Assembly: GCA_001295905.1 (NCBI GenBank)
Contig: LJHT01000051.1
Location: forward strand, 37,413 to 101,412
Length of the DNA: 64,000 bases
Source of the DNA: a beta proteobacterium AAP51
GTDB taxonomy: Bacteria; Pseudomonadota; Gammaproteobacteria; Burkholderiales; Burkholderiaceae_C
Direction of reading: 5' to 3'
Positions 44,610 to 55,001 of this stretch are shown here, piece after piece (positions within the stretch are counted from its first letter, which is position 1; every line of letters starts with the position of its first letter). A program made the translations under genes and the position numbers. Below the pieces are notes generated by a model. That model did no database searches. It was not told the origin of the DNA and saw nothing but the letters and a program-made list of their open reading frames with translations.

Positions 44610-46631
44610 TCAGCCGGCCTGCAAGGCTTCCAGCTGCGTCTGCAGCTCGATCCAGCGCTCTTCCAGCATGGCCACTTCGGCGCTGGCGTGGGCCAGGCGG
44701 CGGCCGAGATCGGCGTAGGCCTCGGTGCTGGCGTCGGGGCGCGAGAGCTCGGCTTCCAGTGCCGTCTTCTCGGCGGCCAGCTTGGCCAGGCGCATGTCGA
44801 TGCCGGCCAGCTCGTTGCGCAGCGGGCGCGTGGCCTCGGCCTGCTTGATGCGGGCCTGCTTGGCTTTGTCCCGGTCATCGCGGCTGGCGGCGGGTGGCGG
44901 AGCCGGCGCCTTGCTGGGCGCGGCTGCGGGCGGCCTGGCCACCGCTGCAGCAGGCGCCGCCGCCTTGGCCTTGGCGGCAGGGGCGGGCGTTTCGGCCACG
45001 CCGTTGCCGCGCGGCGGGTCGGGGATGGGCTGGCCGCGCGAGGTGGCGCGCGAGACATCGAGCAGCCACTTCTGGTAGTCGTCCAGGTCGCCGTCGAAAG
45101 GTTCGACGCGGCCCTTGAAGACGATCCAGAACTCGTCGCAGGTCTCACGCAGCAGCGCGCGGTCGTGGCTGACCAGCATCACCGTGCCTTCGAATTCGTT
45201 CAGCGCGATTGACAGGGCCTCGCGCGTCTGCAGGTCGAGGTGGTTGGTGGGCTCGTCCATCAGCAGCAGGTTGGGGCGCTGCCACACCAGCATGGCCAGC
45301 ACCAGGCGCGCCTTTTCGCCGCCCGAAAGACTGCCCACGGCCTGCTGCACCATGTCGCCCACGAAGCGGAAGCGGCCGAGAAAGTCTCGCAGTTCCTGCT
45401 CGCGCGCGGGCGGGCCCACGTCGCGCGCCAGGCGCACCATGTGCATCAGCGGGCCGTCGTCCAGGCTCAGCACGTCCACTTCCTGCTGCGCGAAATAGCC
45501 GATCACCAGGCCCTTGCCCTGGGTCGTCTTGCCGCTGATGAGCGGGATGGCGCCGGCAATCGTCTTCACCAGCGTCGACTTGCCCTGCCCGTTGGCGCCC
45601 AGGATGCCGATGCGCTGGCCGGCCAGCACGCTGCGGCTGAACTTCTGCACGATGGGCACCCCGGCATAGCCGCAATCGATGCTGTCGAAGGCCAGCATGG
45701 GGTTGGGCAGGCTCAGCGGTTCGCGGAACTCGAAATGGAAGTCGCCGGCCGTCATCACCGGCGCGAGCTTCTCCATGCGCGCCAGCGCCTTCACGCGGCT
45801 TTGCGCCTGCTTGGCCTTGCTGGCCTTGGCCTTGAAGCGGTCGATGAACTTCTGCAGGTGGGCCACCCGTTCCTGCTGCTTGGCGAAGGCCGCCTGGGCC
45901 TGGCTCATGCGTTCGGCGCGCAGCTCTTCGAAGGCGGTGTAGTTGCCGGTGTAGCGCGTGAGGCCCAGGTCTTCCAGGTGCACGATGACGTTGCAGATGG
46001 CATCCAGGAACTCGCGGTCGTGGCTGATGATGACCATCAGGCCTTCGTAGCGCTTGAGCCAGGCTTCCAGCCACACCAGCGCGTCGAGGTCGAGGTGGTT
46101 GGTGGGTTCGTCCAACAGCAGCAGGTCGGAAGGGCACATCAGCGCGCGCGCCAGCTGCAGGCGCATGCGCCAGCCGCCGCTGAAGGTGTTCACCGGCGCG
46201 TCCAGCTGGTCAGAGCGGAAGCCCAGGCCCAGCAGCAGCGCTTGCGCGCGCGCCGGGGCGTCGAAGGCGCCGGCTTCGTCCAGCGCCTGGTGGGCCTCGG
46301 CCATGGCGTGGCCGTCGTCGGCGGCTTCGGCGGCAGCCAGTGCTGCCTGGGCCTGCATCAGCGGGATGTCGCCCTGCAGCACGAAGTCGGTGGCGCCGTC
46401 TTCGGTCTCAGGCACGTCCTGCGCCACCTCGCCCACGCGCCAGCGCGGCGGTATCTCCACGTCGCCGGCATCGGCCTGCAGGCGGTGCGTCATCAGAGCG
46501 AACAGGCTGGACTTGCCGGCGCCGTTGCGGCCGATGAGGCCCACCTTCTCGCGTGGCTGCATCGTCACGCTGGCGTTCTGCAGCACCACTTTCACGCCGC
46601 GGCGCAGGGTGACCTGGGAAATCTGGATCAT
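44610..46631 (-). CDS. ABC-F family ATPase, YheS-like
   Basis: The 673-residue protein has two ABC domains and no membrane segments. Walker A motifs are GRNGAGKSS and GANGQGKST; signatures are SGGWRMR and SGGEKAR; both Walker B regions read DEPTNHLDL. The inter-domain linker is the ABC-F PtIM arm. A long Ala/Pro/Lys spacer then leads to a C-terminal coiled coil. ABC-F proteins act on ribosomes. Its ATG overlaps the prmB stop by four bases (ATGA), so it closes the dap run. Confidence 0.92.
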   Translation of the reverse strand: MIQISQVTLRRGVKVVLQNASVTMQPREKVGLIGRNGAGKSSLFALMTHRLQADAGDVEIPPRWRVGEVAQDVPETEDGATDFVLQGDIPLMQAQAALAAAEAADDGHAMAEAHQALDEAGAFDAPARAQALLLGLGFRSDQLDAPVNTFSGGWRMRLQLARALMCPSDLLLLDEPTNHLDLDALVWLEAWLKRYEGLMVIISHDREFLDAICNVIVHLEDLGLTRYTGNYTAFEELRAERMSQAQAAFAKQQERVAHLQKFIDRFKAKASKAKQAQSRVKALARMEKLAPVMTAGDFHFEFREPLSLPNPMLAFDSIDCGYAGVPIVQKFSRSVLAGQRIGILGANGQGKSTLVKTIAGAIPLISGKTTQGKGLVIGYFAQQEVDVLSLDDGPLMHMVRLARDVGPPAREQELRDFLGRFRFVGDMVQQAVGSLSGGEKARLVLAMLVWQRPNLLLMDEPTNHLDLQTREALSIALNEFEGTVMLVSHDRALLRETCDEFWIVFKGRVEPFDGDLDDYQKWLLDVSRATSRGQPIPDPPRGNGVAETPAPAAKAKAAAPAAAVARPPAAAPSKAPAPPPAASRDDRDKAKQARIKQAEATRPLRNELAGIDMRLAKLAAEKTALEAELSRPDASTEAYADLGRRLAHASAEVAMLEERWIELQTQLEALQAG

Positions 46632-47506
46632 GGGTTCTCGTTCTGCGGCAGGTCGCCGGCGCTGATGAGCAGCACCTGTTCGTCCCCCGCGCTGGTGGCC
46701 AGGCCCACGTAGGGCAGGCAGGGAAAGGCGGCTTCGAAATGGGCCAGCTCGTGGCCGACTTCCAGCACCAACACGCCCTCGGGGTTCAGGAACCGGGGCA
46801 GGTCGGCGAGCAGGTGGCGGATGAAGTCCATGCCGTCGGCGCCGCCGGCCAAAGCCAGGGCGGGCTCGGCGCGGTACTCGGGCGGCAGGGCGTCCATGGA
46901 CGTGCTGTTCACGTAGGGCGGGTTGCACAGCACCAGGTCGTAGTGCCGGCCGGCCACGGCGGCCAGGCCATCGCCCTGGTGCAGGCTGATGCGGTCTTGC
47001 AGGCCGTGGCGGGCGACGTTCTTCGCGGCCACGGCCAGGGCGTCGGCGCTCAGGTCGGCCGCGTCCACCATCACCTCGGGCCAGGCCATGGCGGCCAGCA
47101 CGGCCAGGCTGCCGTTGCCGGTGCACAGGTCGAGCACGCGCTGGGTGTGCGGGCCCAGCCAGGCGTCGAAGCCGCCGTCGGCTAGCGGCTCGGCGATCAG
47201 CGAGCGCGGCACGATGACACGTTCGTCCACGAAGAAGGGCACGCCTTGCAGCCAGGCTTCGCCCGTCAGGTAGGCGGCGGGGCGGCGGGTGCTGATGCGT
47301 TCTTCCACCAGGGTTTCAACCTGGGCCACTTGTTCAGGCGTGAGGGCCTGTGCGGCGGCTTCGTCCAGCGCGTGCAGTGGCAGCCCCAGGCGCCACAGCA
47401 CCAGCCAGGCGGCTTCGTCGAAAGCGTTGGTGGTGCCGTGGCCGAAGTGCACGCCGGCCGCCTGCAGGCGCTCGGCGGCCTGCTGCACGAGTTGGCCCAG
47501 CGTCAT
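46628..47506 (-). CDS. prmB: 50S ribosomal protein L3 N(5)-glutamine methyltransferase
   Basis: PrmB methylates a glutamine of ribosomal protein L3. The 292-residue protein has a helical N-terminus, the SAM-binding [13 protein letters not shown] and the substrate-amide motif NPPY (LVLCNPPYV). The open frame extends to 47806, but ATG 47506 overlaps the dapE stop by four bases and gives the family start. PrmB rather than PrmC is favoured by the [15 protein letters not shown] segment. Confidence 0.92.
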   Translation of the reverse strand: MTLGQLVQQAAERLQAAGVHFGHGTTNAFDEAAWLVLWRLGLPLHALDEAAAQALTPEQVAQVETLVEERISTRRPAAYLTGEAWLQGVPFFVDERVIVPRSLIAEPLADGGFDAWLGPHTQRVLDLCTGNGSLAVLAAMAWPEVMVDAADLSADALAVAAKNVARHGLQDRISLHQGDGLAAVAGRHYDLVLCNPPYVNSTSMDALPPEYRAEPALALAGGADGMDFIRHLLADLPRFLNPEGVLVLEVGHELAHFEAAFPCLPYVGLATSAGDEQVLLISAGDLPQNENP

Positions 47507-48711
47507 CGCAGGAAGTTCTCGAGGGTGCGGCGGTAGACGGCCGTCAGCGGGCCGAGCGCCGCCACGTCCACCCATTCGTCCAGCTTGTGGATGCTTTCGT
47601 TGACGACACCGAACTCCATCACCTGCGGGCAGAGGCGGGCGATGAAGCGGCCGTCGCTGGTGCCGCCTGTCGTGCTCATTTCCGTGCTCAGTTCGGGCTG
47701 CAGGCCGCCGCCGTCTTCGCCTCGGCATTCCGCCGCAATGGCCGCGACCAGCGCCGCGCTCAGGCTGCCGGGCGGGGTGAGGAAGGGTTCGCCGCCCAGC
47801 GTCCACTGCAGTTCATGCGGCACGCCGTGGCGCTGCAGGATGTTTTCCACACGCTGGCGCAGCGTGGCGGGCGTGCTCTCGGTGCTGAAGCGGAAGTTGA
47901 AGTCCAGCACCAGTTCGCCCGGGATGACGTTCAGCGCGCCGGTGCCCGCATGCACGTTGCTGACCTGAAAGCTGGTGGGCGGGAACCAGGCATTGCCTTC
48001 GTCCCACACCGTGGCGACCAGTTCCGCCAGGGCCGGGGCCAGCAGGTGCAGCGGGTTGGCCGCCAGCTGCGGGTAGGCGATGTGGCCCTGCACGCCCAGC
48101 ACCTTCAAGCGGCCCGAGAAGGTGCCGCGGCGGCCGTTCTTCACCATGTCGCCCAGCTGCCGCACCGAGGTGGGTTCGCCCACCACGCAGGCGTCGAGCT
48201 TTTCACCACGCTGCTGCAGCACTTCCACCACGTGGCGCGTGCCGTGCAGCGCGGGGCCTTCCTCGTCGCTGGTGAACAGCAAGGCCACGCGCCCGGGGTG
48301 GCGCGGGTTCGCGGCCACGTAGGCCGTGGCGGCCAGCGTCATGGCGGCCACGGCGGCCTTCATGTCGGCCGCGCCACGGCCGAAGAGGCGCGGGCCGTTG
48401 GGGAAGTCCGGCCCCGAGCGGTGGGTGGGCACGAAAGGGTCGCTGGCCCAGCGTTCCAGCGGGCCGCTGGGCACCACGTCGGTGTGGCCGGCGAAAACGA
48501 GCGTGGGCCCAGGAACGCCGGCGTCGTGCACGGCCCAGAGGTTGGCCACGCGCGCTTCGGGCGGGCCGGCGTCCAGCGCCTCGCACACAAAACCCGCGGC
48601 CTGCAGCAGCGGCTGCAGCAAGGCCTGGCAGCCGGCATCTGCGGGGGTGACCGAGCGGCAGGCGATCAGCGCTTCCGTCAGCCGCAGCGTGGCGGTTGCG
48701 CTGGGGTTCAT
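47503..48711 (-). CDS. dapE: Succinyl-diaminopimelate desuccinylase
   Basis: Hydrolyses N-succinyl-LL-diaminopimelate in lysine and peptidoglycan synthesis. The 402-residue M20 family protein shows [12 protein letters not shown] and GRGAADMK (metal ligands), TSDEEGPA with the catalytic Glu, and a late [14 protein letters not shown] with the last metal His. It overlaps pilU upstream and prmB downstream, each by four bases. Confidence 0.95.
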   Translation of the reverse strand: MNPSATATLRLTEALIACRSVTPADAGCQALLQPLLQAAGFVCEALDAGPPEARVANLWAVHDAGVPGPTLVFAGHTDVVPSGPLERWASDPFVPTHRSGPDFPNGPRLFGRGAADMKAAVAAMTLAATAYVAANPRHPGRVALLFTSDEEGPALHGTRHVVEVLQQRGEKLDACVVGEPTSVRQLGDMVKNGRRGTFSGRLKVLGVQGHIAYPQLAANPLHLLAPALAELVATVWDEGNAWFPPTSFQVSNVHAGTGALNVIPGELVLDFNFRFSTESTPATLRQRVENILQRHGVPHELQWTLGGEPFLTPPGSLSAALVAAIAAECRGEDGGGLQPELSTEMSTTGGTSDGRFIARLCPQVMEFGVVNESIHKLDEWVDVAALGPLTAVYRRTLENFLR

Positions 48712-49901
48712 CGTTTGGTCACCGACCAGGGCGGCGGTGCGCTGCCCCGGTGCTCATCGGCGCGCACGTCGATGGTCAGCTCGGTGAAGGTGGCGGCTTC
48801 GGCCTCTTCCTTCTTCGGCGCGATGCGCGAAGCCGGGGCCTGGTCGTTCTGCAGGCGCCACAGCAGGTTGGTGGGCGAATCGGCAAAGGCCAGGCCCTCG
48901 TCGCGCGAGACCACGCCGTCGTTGATGAGGCGGGCGATGTCGGCCTCGAAGGTTTGTGAACCTTCGGCCAGGCTCTTTTCCACCGCTTCCTTCACCGCCG
49001 AGAGGTCGCCCTTGTCGATGAGGTCGCTGATGAGCTTGGTGTTCAGCAGCACCTCCACCGCCGGCACGCGGCCCCCGGTGTTGCTGCGTAGCAGGCGCTG
49101 CGAGATCACGGCGCGCAGGCCCGAGGCCAGGTCGGACAGCAAAGTCGGCCGCGCCTCGGGCGTATAGAACGACAGGATGCGCCCCATGGCGTGGTAGCTG
49201 TTGTTCGCGTGCAGCGTAGCCAGCACGAGGTGGCCCGAGAGCGCGTAGCTGAGCGCCGCGCTCATCGTTTCGCGGTCGCGGATTTCGCCGATGAGGATGC
49301 AATCAGGCGCTTGGCGCAGCGCGTTCTTCAGCGCGATCTGCAGGCTTTGCGTGTCGCGCCCCACCTCGCGCTGGTTGATGACGCTCTTCTTGTTGCTGAA
49401 GAGGAATTCGATGGGGTCCTCGATGGTGAGGATGTGCCCCGTCATCTGCTGGTTGCGCCATTCCAGCATCGAGGCCAGCGTGGTGCTCTTGCCGGTGCCG
49501 GTGGCGCCCACCATCAGGATGAGGCCGCGCTTTTCCGTCACCAGCTGGGCCAGCAGCGGTGGCACGCCCAGACTGTCCAGCGAAGGAATCTCGAAGGGAA
49601 TGCAGCGGATGACGGCCGCGATGCTGCCGCGCTGCTTGAACGCGGAAAGCCGGAAGCTGCCCACACGAGAGACACTGATGCCGACGTTGAGCTCGCCGGT
49701 GTCGTCCAGCTCTTCCAGCTGCTGCGGCGCCAGCATCTCGGCCAGCAGCTGGCGCGTCTGGTGCGTGGTGAGGATCTGGTCGGACAACTGCAGGATCTGC
49801 CCGTTGATCTTGATGAGGATGGGCGTGTTGGCCGACATGTAGACGTCGGAGGCGTTCTTCTCCGCCATCAGACGCAAGACGCGCTCTAGGTTGTTCGCCA
49901 T
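48708..49901 (-). CDS. pilU: Type IV pilus retraction ATPase, PilU/PilT family
   Basis: The 397-residue hexameric ATPase has Walker [10 protein letters not shown] (132-140), the Asp box [10 protein letters not shown], Walker B ILIGEIRD and the His box [13 protein letters not shown]. The N-terminal [18 protein letters not shown] is PilU-like, and the length with its variable C-terminal tail (from about 350) suits PilU rather than PilT. Retraction drives twitching and DNA uptake. Its pilT partner is not in the window; it sits between dapD and dapE. Confidence 0.88.
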   Translation of the reverse strand: MANNLERVLRLMAEKNASDVYMSANTPILIKINGQILQLSDQILTTHQTRQLLAEMLAPQQLEELDDTGELNVGISVSRVGSFRLSAFKQRGSIAAVIRCIPFEIPSLDSLGVPPLLAQLVTEKRGLILMVGATGTGKSTTLASMLEWRNQQMTGHILTIEDPIEFLFSNKKSVINQREVGRDTQSLQIALKNALRQAPDCILIGEIRDRETMSAALSYALSGHLVLATLHANNSYHAMGRILSFYTPEARPTLLSDLASGLRAVISQRLLRSNTGGRVPAVEVLLNTKLISDLIDKGDLSAVKEAVEKSLAEGSQTFEADIARLINDGVVSRDEGLAFADSPTNLLWRLQNDQAPASRIAPKKEEAEAATFTELTIDVRADEHRGSAPPPWSVTKR

Positions 49902-49937
49902 GCCGGGTCCTCGGAGAGAAGGCTTGCCAGCGGCCGC

Positions 49938-50771
49938 TCAGGCGCGCAGCAGCTCGTTGATGCTGGTCTTGCTGCGCGTCTGCGCGTCCACGCGCTTGAC
50001 GATCACCGCCGCGTACAGGCTGTAGGCCTGGCCGCCCGCTGCCGTCTTGGGCAGGTTGCCACTGACCACCACGCTGCCGCTGGGCACGCGGCCGTAGCTG
50101 ATCTCGCCCGTTTCGCGGTTGAAGATGGGCGTGCTCTGGCCCAGGTACACGCCCATGCCGAGCACGGAGTTCTCTTCGACGATGACACCTTCCACCACCT
50201 CGGAACGCGCGCCGATGAAGCAGTTGTCCTCGATGATGGTGGGGTTGGCCTGCAGCGGCTCCAGCACGCCGCCGATGCCCACGCCGCCGCTGAGGTGCAC
50301 GTTCTTGCCGATCTGCGCGCAGCTGCCCACGGTGGCCCAGGTGTCGACCATGGTGTTCTCATCGACATAGGCGCCGATGTTCACGTAGCTGGGCATCAGC
50401 ACCGCGCCCTTGGCGATGTAGCTGCCGCGGCGCGCCACGGCCGGGGGCACCACGCGCACGCCGGCTTCGCGCATCTGCGCATCGTCGAGGTGGCTGAACT
50501 TGGTCTTCACCTTGTCGAAGAAGCCCAGGTCGCCGGCGCGCATCACCACGTTGTCGTTGAGGCGGAAGCTCAGCAGCACGGCCTTCTTCACCCACTGGTT
50601 CACGTGCCAGTCGCCCACGCCGCGCCGCTCGGCCACGCGGATGCGGCCGCCGTTGAGTTCGCCGATGACCTTCTCGACGGTGTCGCGCACCTCGGGCGCA
50701 TTGAGGGCGTTGATCTCGCTGCGCGATTCCCACGCGAGGTCGATGACGGATTGGAACTGGGCAAGGCTCAT
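49938..50771 (-). CDS. dapD: 2,3,4,5-tetrahydropyridine-2,6-dicarboxylate N-succinyltransferase
   Basis: Adds succinyl from succinyl-CoA in the lysine/DAP pathway. The 277-residue trimeric left-handed beta-helix protein shows the hexapeptide-repeat region (about 100-235), including [18 protein letters not shown]. The frame is open much further upstream, but ATG 50771 overlaps the dapC stop (TGATG) and starts the family-typical [11 protein letters not shown]. Confidence 0.96.
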   Translation of the reverse strand: MSLAQFQSVIDLAWESRSEINALNAPEVRDTVEKVIGELNGGRIRVAERRGVGDWHVNQWVKKAVLLSFRLNDNVVMRAGDLGFFDKVKTKFSHLDDAQMREAGVRVVPPAVARRGSYIAKGAVLMPSYVNIGAYVDENTMVDTWATVGSCAQIGKNVHLSGGVGIGGVLEPLQANPTIIEDNCFIGARSEVVEGVIVEENSVLGMGVYLGQSTPIFNRETGEISYGRVPSGSVVVSGNLPKTAAGGQAYSLYAAVIVKRVDAQTRSKTSINELLRA

Positions 50772-51994
50772 CAAGGGCTTTCGGTGAATTCTTCGGGCAG
50801 TTCTTGCGTGTACCGGACGATGCGCTCGGCGGCTTCCAGGCATTCGGCCACCGGCGCCACCAGGGCCATGCGGATGCGGCCGGTGCCGGGGTTCGGGGGG
50901 GTGTGGCCGGCCACGCTGCGCGCCAGCAGGCTGCCCGGCAAGACCTGCACATTGTATTGAGCGAGCAGGCCGCGGGCGTAGGCCACTTCGTCGCGCCCAG
51001 GCACGCCGGCCCACAGGTAGAAGGCGGCATCGGGCAGCTGCACGTCCAGCACGCGGGCCAGCAGCGGCGTGACCTGCGCGAACTTCTGGCGGTAGAGCTC
51101 GCGGTTGGCCACGACATGCGCTTCGTCGTTCCAGGCCGCGATGCTGGCGCGCTGCACCAGGCCGCCCATCGCGCTGCCGTGGTAGGTGCGGTAGAGCAGG
51201 AAGGCCTTGATGAGAAGGGCGTCGCCGGCCACGAAGCCCGAGCGCAGGCCCGGCAGGTTGCTGCGCTTGGACAGGCTGGTCAGCGCCACGAGGTTCTTGA
51301 ATTCGCTGCGGCCCAGGGCTTGCGCGGCCTGCAAGGCACCGAGCGGGGGTTCGTCGCGGAAGTAGATCTCGCTGTAACACTCGTCACTGGCGATCACGAA
51401 GCCGTGGCGCTCGCTCAGCTCGAAGAGGGTTTGCCACTCGCTCAGCGGCATCACGGCACCCGTGGGGTTGCCCGGGCTGCACACGTAGAGCAGCCGCGTG
51501 CGCGCCCAGGTGGCCTCGCTCACGGCGGCCCAGTCGGCGGCGAAATTGCGCGCGGGGTCGCTGGGCACGAAGTGCGTCATCGCGCCGCCCAGCAGCGCCG
51601 CGCCTTCGTAGATTTGATAGAAAGGGTTGGGGCAGACCACCAGCGCATCGCGCTCGGCGGGGTCCAGCACGGTCTGCGCCAGCGCGAACAAGGCCTCGCG
51701 CGAGCCGTTCACCGGCAGCACCTGCGTGCCCGGGTTCAGCGCCACGCCGTAGCGGCGCTGCACCCAGCCGGCAATGGCTTCGCGCAGCGCGGGTTCACCC
51801 AGCGTGGCCGGGTAGGCGCTGAGCGTCGGCAGCGCCTTCATCAGGGCTTCCTCGATCAGCGCAGGCGTGGCGTGCTTGGGTTCGCCGATGCCCAGGCTGA
51901 TGGGGCGCAGCGCCGGGTTCGGGGTGATGTCGGCGGTGAGTTCGCGCCAGCGTTCGAAGGGGTAGGGGTGCAGGCGGGCCAGCAGGGGGTTCAT
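50771..51994 (-). CDS. dapC: Succinyldiaminopimelate transaminase
   Basis: A PLP-dependent class I/II aminotransferase (407 residues) that makes N-succinyl-LL-DAP from the keto precursor. The PLP lysine lies in [24 protein letters not shown] and YSEIYF complete the fold. It heads the dapC-dapD-pilU-dapE-prmB-ABC-F run, so a promoter should lie in 51995-52028; none is obvious. Confidence 0.94.
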   Translation of the reverse strand: MNPLLARLHPYPFERWRELTADITPNPALRPISLGIGEPKHATPALIEEALMKALPTLSAYPATLGEPALREAIAGWVQRRYGVALNPGTQVLPVNGSREALFALAQTVLDPAERDALVVCPNPFYQIYEGAALLGGAMTHFVPSDPARNFAADWAAVSEATWARTRLLYVCSPGNPTGAVMPLSEWQTLFELSERHGFVIASDECYSEIYFRDEPPLGALQAAQALGRSEFKNLVALTSLSKRSNLPGLRSGFVAGDALLIKAFLLYRTYHGSAMGGLVQRASIAAWNDEAHVVANRELYRQKFAQVTPLLARVLDVQLPDAAFYLWAGVPGRDEVAYARGLLAQYNVQVLPGSLLARSVAGHTPPNPGTGRIRMALVAPVAECLEAAERIVRYTQELPEEFTESP

Positions 51995-52028
51995 GCCGGG
52001 GATTATGTGGAAACCCCCCGCAAGGCGC

Positions 52029-52062
52029 CGGCCCGGCGTGCCCTTTCGGGCGCACCGGGCCG
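52029..52062. terminator. Strong hairpin after the chemoreceptor gene
   Basis: CGGCCCGG and CCGGGCCG form the base of a hairpin whose inner stem (GTGCCC with GGGCGC, one G-T pair) closes on a TTTC loop. It lies 27 bases beyond the chemoreceptor stop (leftward transcription) and 34 bases before dapC. The T-run is weak. Confidence 0.6.
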
Positions 52063-52089
52063 TTGCACAGGGCTCAGCAGCTCAGTGCT

Positions 52090-53673
52090 TCAGGCGTTCT
52101 GCAGCCGGAAAGCCGCCACCACGTCTACCAGCTGCTGCGCTTCCTGGCGCAGGCTTTCGGCCGCGGCCGCGCTCTGCTCCACCAGCGCGGCATTGCGCTG
52201 CGTGGTCTGGTCCATCTGCGTGACGGCCTGGCCCACCTGGGCCACGCCCGCGCTCTGTTCCTGGCTGGCCGAGCTGATTTCGCGCACGATGGCCGTCACG
52301 CGCGTGATGGCGGTCACCACCTCGGTCATCGTGTGGCCGGCTTCGTCCACCTGGGCGGTGCCTTGCTCCACGCGTTCCACACTGGCGGCGATCAGGCTGC
52401 GTATCTCCTTGGCGGCCTCGGCGCTGCGCTGGGCCAGGCTGCGCACCTCGGCGGCCACCACGGCAAAGCCGCGGCCTTGCTCACCGGCCCGCGCTGCTTC
52501 CACGGCCGCGTTCAGTGCCAGGATGTTGGTCTGGAAGGCGATGCCGTCGATGGTGCCGATGATGTCGGCAATCTTGCGGCTGCTTTCGTTGATGCCGCGC
52601 ATGGTCTGCACCACGCGGGTGACGGCTTCGCCGCCGCGCGTGGCCACCGTACTGGCGCTGTTGGCCAATTCGTCGGCCTGGCGTGCGCTCTGGGCGTTCT
52701 GCTGCACCGTGCTGCCCAGCTGTTCCATCGAGGCCGAGGTTTCCTGCAGGGCGCTGGCCTGCTGCTCGGTGCGGCTGGAAAGGTCGGCATTGCCCTGGGC
52801 AATCTCGTTGCTGGCGCCGGCCACGCGCTCGGAGCCGCTGCGCACCTGCTGCACCACGCGGGCCAGGCTGTTCTGCATGTGCTGCAGGCTGGCCAGCAGG
52901 CTGGTGGTGTCGCCGGGGCGCAGCCGCACGGTGGTGCTCAGGTTGCCCTCGGCCACGGCGCGCGTCAGGGCCACGGCCGCGGATGGTTCACCGCCCAGCT
53001 GCCTGAGCAGCCCACGGGTGATCAGCACCGCCATGAACACGCCCAAGGCCAGCGCCACCGCCACGATGCCCGCCGTGATGAGGCGTGCCGCTTCGTACAC
53101 CTGGGTCGCTTCTGCGGCGGCCTGGCCGCCGCGCTCGAAGCTGAAGGCGCTGAGTTTGTCCAGCTTGCCGATGGCTTCATCCGCCGACATCTTGGCGGCG
53201 CCGTCGCTCAGGTCGCGTGCGTCGTCGCCCTTTTCGCCTCGGCCCAGTTCCAGCACCCTGGCGCTGAAGCCGAGGTACTCCTGCCACTTCGCCTTCAGCT
53301 CGGTGGCCAGGGCCTTCTCTTCTTCACCGGCCGGCAAGCCGGCGTAGGTGGCCAGGCTTTCGTCCAGCCGGGCCTGGATCTCCTTCAGCTTGTCTTCGTA
53401 TTCGGCGCGGTAGCTGCTGTCGGGGGCGTTGGCGTGCTTCTTCTCGAACTCGCGGTACTCCAGCATGGAAGCGCGGGCCACGCCCAGCGCGCCCACGCTG
53501 GGCAGCCACTTGGTCGCGAGTTCCTTGGAAGCATAGTTCACCCGCTGCAGGTTCAACACCGACGCCACACCGAGCGCCGCGGTCAAGACCAGCACGGCCG
53601 CAAAAGCCAGGCTCAGGCGCACGCCGATGCGCAGGTTGCCGAACCAGTTGGAAAGGTGTGCCCAGGGCTTCAT
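52090..53673 (-). CDS. Methyl-accepting chemotaxis protein
   Basis: The 527-residue receptor has TM1 (about 18-40), a periplasmic four-helix-bundle domain (about 41-190), TM2 (about 195-217), HAMP and a cytoplasmic signalling hairpin with the conserved tip region [20 protein letters not shown] (split around residue 390). It lacks a C-terminal CheR-docking pentapeptide. It is preceded by the secreted Cache gene, 41 bases upstream on the same strand. Confidence 0.93.
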   Translation of the reverse strand: MKPWAHLSNWFGNLRIGVRLSLAFAAVLVLTAALGVASVLNLQRVNYASKELATKWLPSVGALGVARASMLEYREFEKKHANAPDSSYRAEYEDKLKEIQARLDESLATYAGLPAGEEEKALATELKAKWQEYLGFSARVLELGRGEKGDDARDLSDGAAKMSADEAIGKLDKLSAFSFERGGQAAAEATQVYEAARLITAGIVAVALALGVFMAVLITRGLLRQLGGEPSAAVALTRAVAEGNLSTTVRLRPGDTTSLLASLQHMQNSLARVVQQVRSGSERVAGASNEIAQGNADLSSRTEQQASALQETSASMEQLGSTVQQNAQSARQADELANSASTVATRGGEAVTRVVQTMRGINESSRKIADIIGTIDGIAFQTNILALNAAVEAARAGEQGRGFAVVAAEVRSLAQRSAEAAKEIRSLIAASVERVEQGTAQVDEAGHTMTEVVTAITRVTAIVREISSASQEQSAGVAQVGQAVTQMDQTTQRNAALVEQSAAAAESLRQEAQQLVDVVAAFRLQNA

Positions 53674-53714
53674 GTGGCGCTACTCCTGCGTGTTGGGGTC
53701 GTCTGCGGGCGGAT

Positions 53715-54200
53715 TTACTTCTTGAAGCCCACGTAGGTCAGGCCCACGGTCTTGCCGCCCGCGTCCTTGATGGGGTGGTAGCAGGCGTCGAACTTGGTGC
53801 CCAGCACGTCCACTTCGCCGCAGAACTTCTCGCCCTTGTTCATGGCCTCGTAGGCCTTGGCACGGGCCAGGGCCGTGCCTACGCCGCGCTTGCCTTCGGG
53901 GGTGAGCACGTTGGTGCTGACGCGGATGTAGTCGTCGCCGTCCTTCACGAAGACCGTGGCGCTGGCGCCGGTGGTCTTCTTGATCTCGTCGACGACGTCG
54001 TAGTTGTTGTTGATGCGGCGCGGGCCGAAGAAGAGGGCGCCGACGGTCTTGCCGCCGGTCTCGACCGTGCCTTCCACCTTGGCCGGGCCGATCTTGGCCA
54101 GGCGCGCATCCAGCGCGGCGATGGCCACCTTGGGGTCGTTGGCGTGGGCGGCGCCGGCAGCCATCAGCAGTGCGGCGGTGAGGGCGATGATTCGCTTCAT
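53715..54200 (-). CDS. Secreted stand-alone Cache domain protein
   Basis: The 161-residue product has a signal peptide ending AHA (about 1-20) and then a single Cache-type domain (about 25-160), with TVFVKDGDDYIRVSTNVL and GEVDVLGTKFDACYHPI. Nothing else is attached: no membrane anchor or signalling domain. A -10 of the flagellar sigma-28 type lies upstream. Its position directly before a chemoreceptor suggests it hands a ligand to that receptor; this is inference. Confidence 0.82.
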   Translation of the reverse strand: MKRIIALTAALLMAAGAAHANDPKVAIAALDARLAKIGPAKVEGTVETGGKTVGALFFGPRRINNNYDVVDEIKKTTGASATVFVKDGDDYIRVSTNVLTPEGKRGVGTALARAKAYEAMNKGEKFCGEVDVLGTKFDACYHPIKDAGGKTVGLTYVGFKK

Positions 54201-54317
54201 GGGATGTTCCTGGATGAGGTTGCAGGGTGCGGGCCGCACCTGCACAGGCGGGGCGGCCACGTCTTCAGGAACCGCAACGCCACTCCGGGGATGCCTGGGC
54301 CCGGGTTCCTGCAAGGT

Positions 54318-54345
54318 TTATCGGCAGCCTGCCGGGCGCACTTGA
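54318..54345 (-). promoter_or_regulatory. Sigma-28 (FliA)-type promoter
   Basis: On the minus strand TCAA (54345-54342) is followed after 16 bases by a perfect GCCGATAA (54325-54318). The consensus is TAAA-N15-GCCGATAA. It lies about 120 bases ahead of the Cache ATG and in the right direction for the Cache-chemoreceptor pair. Confidence 0.6.
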
Positions 54346-54369
54346 ATCAGAAGTTCGCGGGTGGCCGAT

Positions 54370-54873
54370 TCACAGCGCACCGCGGCAACCGGCCACGCCG
54401 CAGCGGCAGGCCAGGCGGCCTTCGTGGTGGGTTTCGCCATAGTTCACGGTGATTTCCTCGCCCGGCGCGATGTCGCGCAGCGCGTAGAACTCCACCCGCC
54501 CCTGGCGGATGCACAGCCGCGCATTGGGGCGGCAGCTGTGGTTGGTGTAGCGCATGGGGTCGGCGCTGCGGCTGAAGTCGATGGCGCGGCGGGTGCTCAG
54601 CTCCACGATCATGATGCGCTCGCTGCGCGCGGCGCGCTGCCGGGCCTCGGCCACGCTGATGCTTTCGCCGCGAATCTCGCCGATCTTCAGGCGGGCCGGC
54701 ACGGTCTCGGCCGCGAAGGCGCCCTGGCCGTCGATGGCGCTGGGCCGCACTTCAACGGCGAACTTCTGGTAGGCCGGCCGCGTGGGCGGGGCGTCGGCCT
54801 CGGCGCTGCGCGAAGCAGAGGCCACGGCCGGGCCCGGGGCCGGGCGGGGGGTGGCAGCTTGCAGTCTGGGCAT
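54370..54873 (-). CDS. SET-domain lysine methyltransferase-like protein
   Basis: The 167-residue protein has an Ala/Pro-rich N-terminus (about 1-35) and a SET domain. Visible motifs are IDGQGAFA, the NHSCRPNA pseudoknot motif, GEEITVNYGE and a Cys-rich post-SET end CRCGVAGCRG. It likely methylates a protein lysine using SAM; the target is unknown. Such genes recur in Burkholderiales. It is divergent from smc; the two starts are 128 bases apart. Confidence 0.87.
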   Translation of the reverse strand: MPRLQAATPRPAPGPAVASASRSAEADAPPTRPAYQKFAVEVRPSAIDGQGAFAAETVPARLKIGEIRGESISVAEARQRAARSERIMIVELSTRRAIDFSRSADPMRYTNHSCRPNARLCIRQGRVEFYALRDIAPGEEITVNYGETHHEGRLACRCGVAGCRGAL

Positions 54874-55001
54874 GGCGGCGTGGGGCCCGATGCTATCATC
54901 GCGCCCGCCTTGCGCCCTGGTAGTTGGCGCAATTTCTCAATGAAATCAAGCACTTGCGTGCGCCGCCCTGGCGGGCGTGCCAAGGCTCCAGACGGCCCCC
55001 G

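Noticed and set aside
54924..55001. Extended N-terminus of smc
   Set aside because: The extra residues are Pro/Arg-rich and unlike any SMC. The canonical start MRLNQIKL is at 55002.
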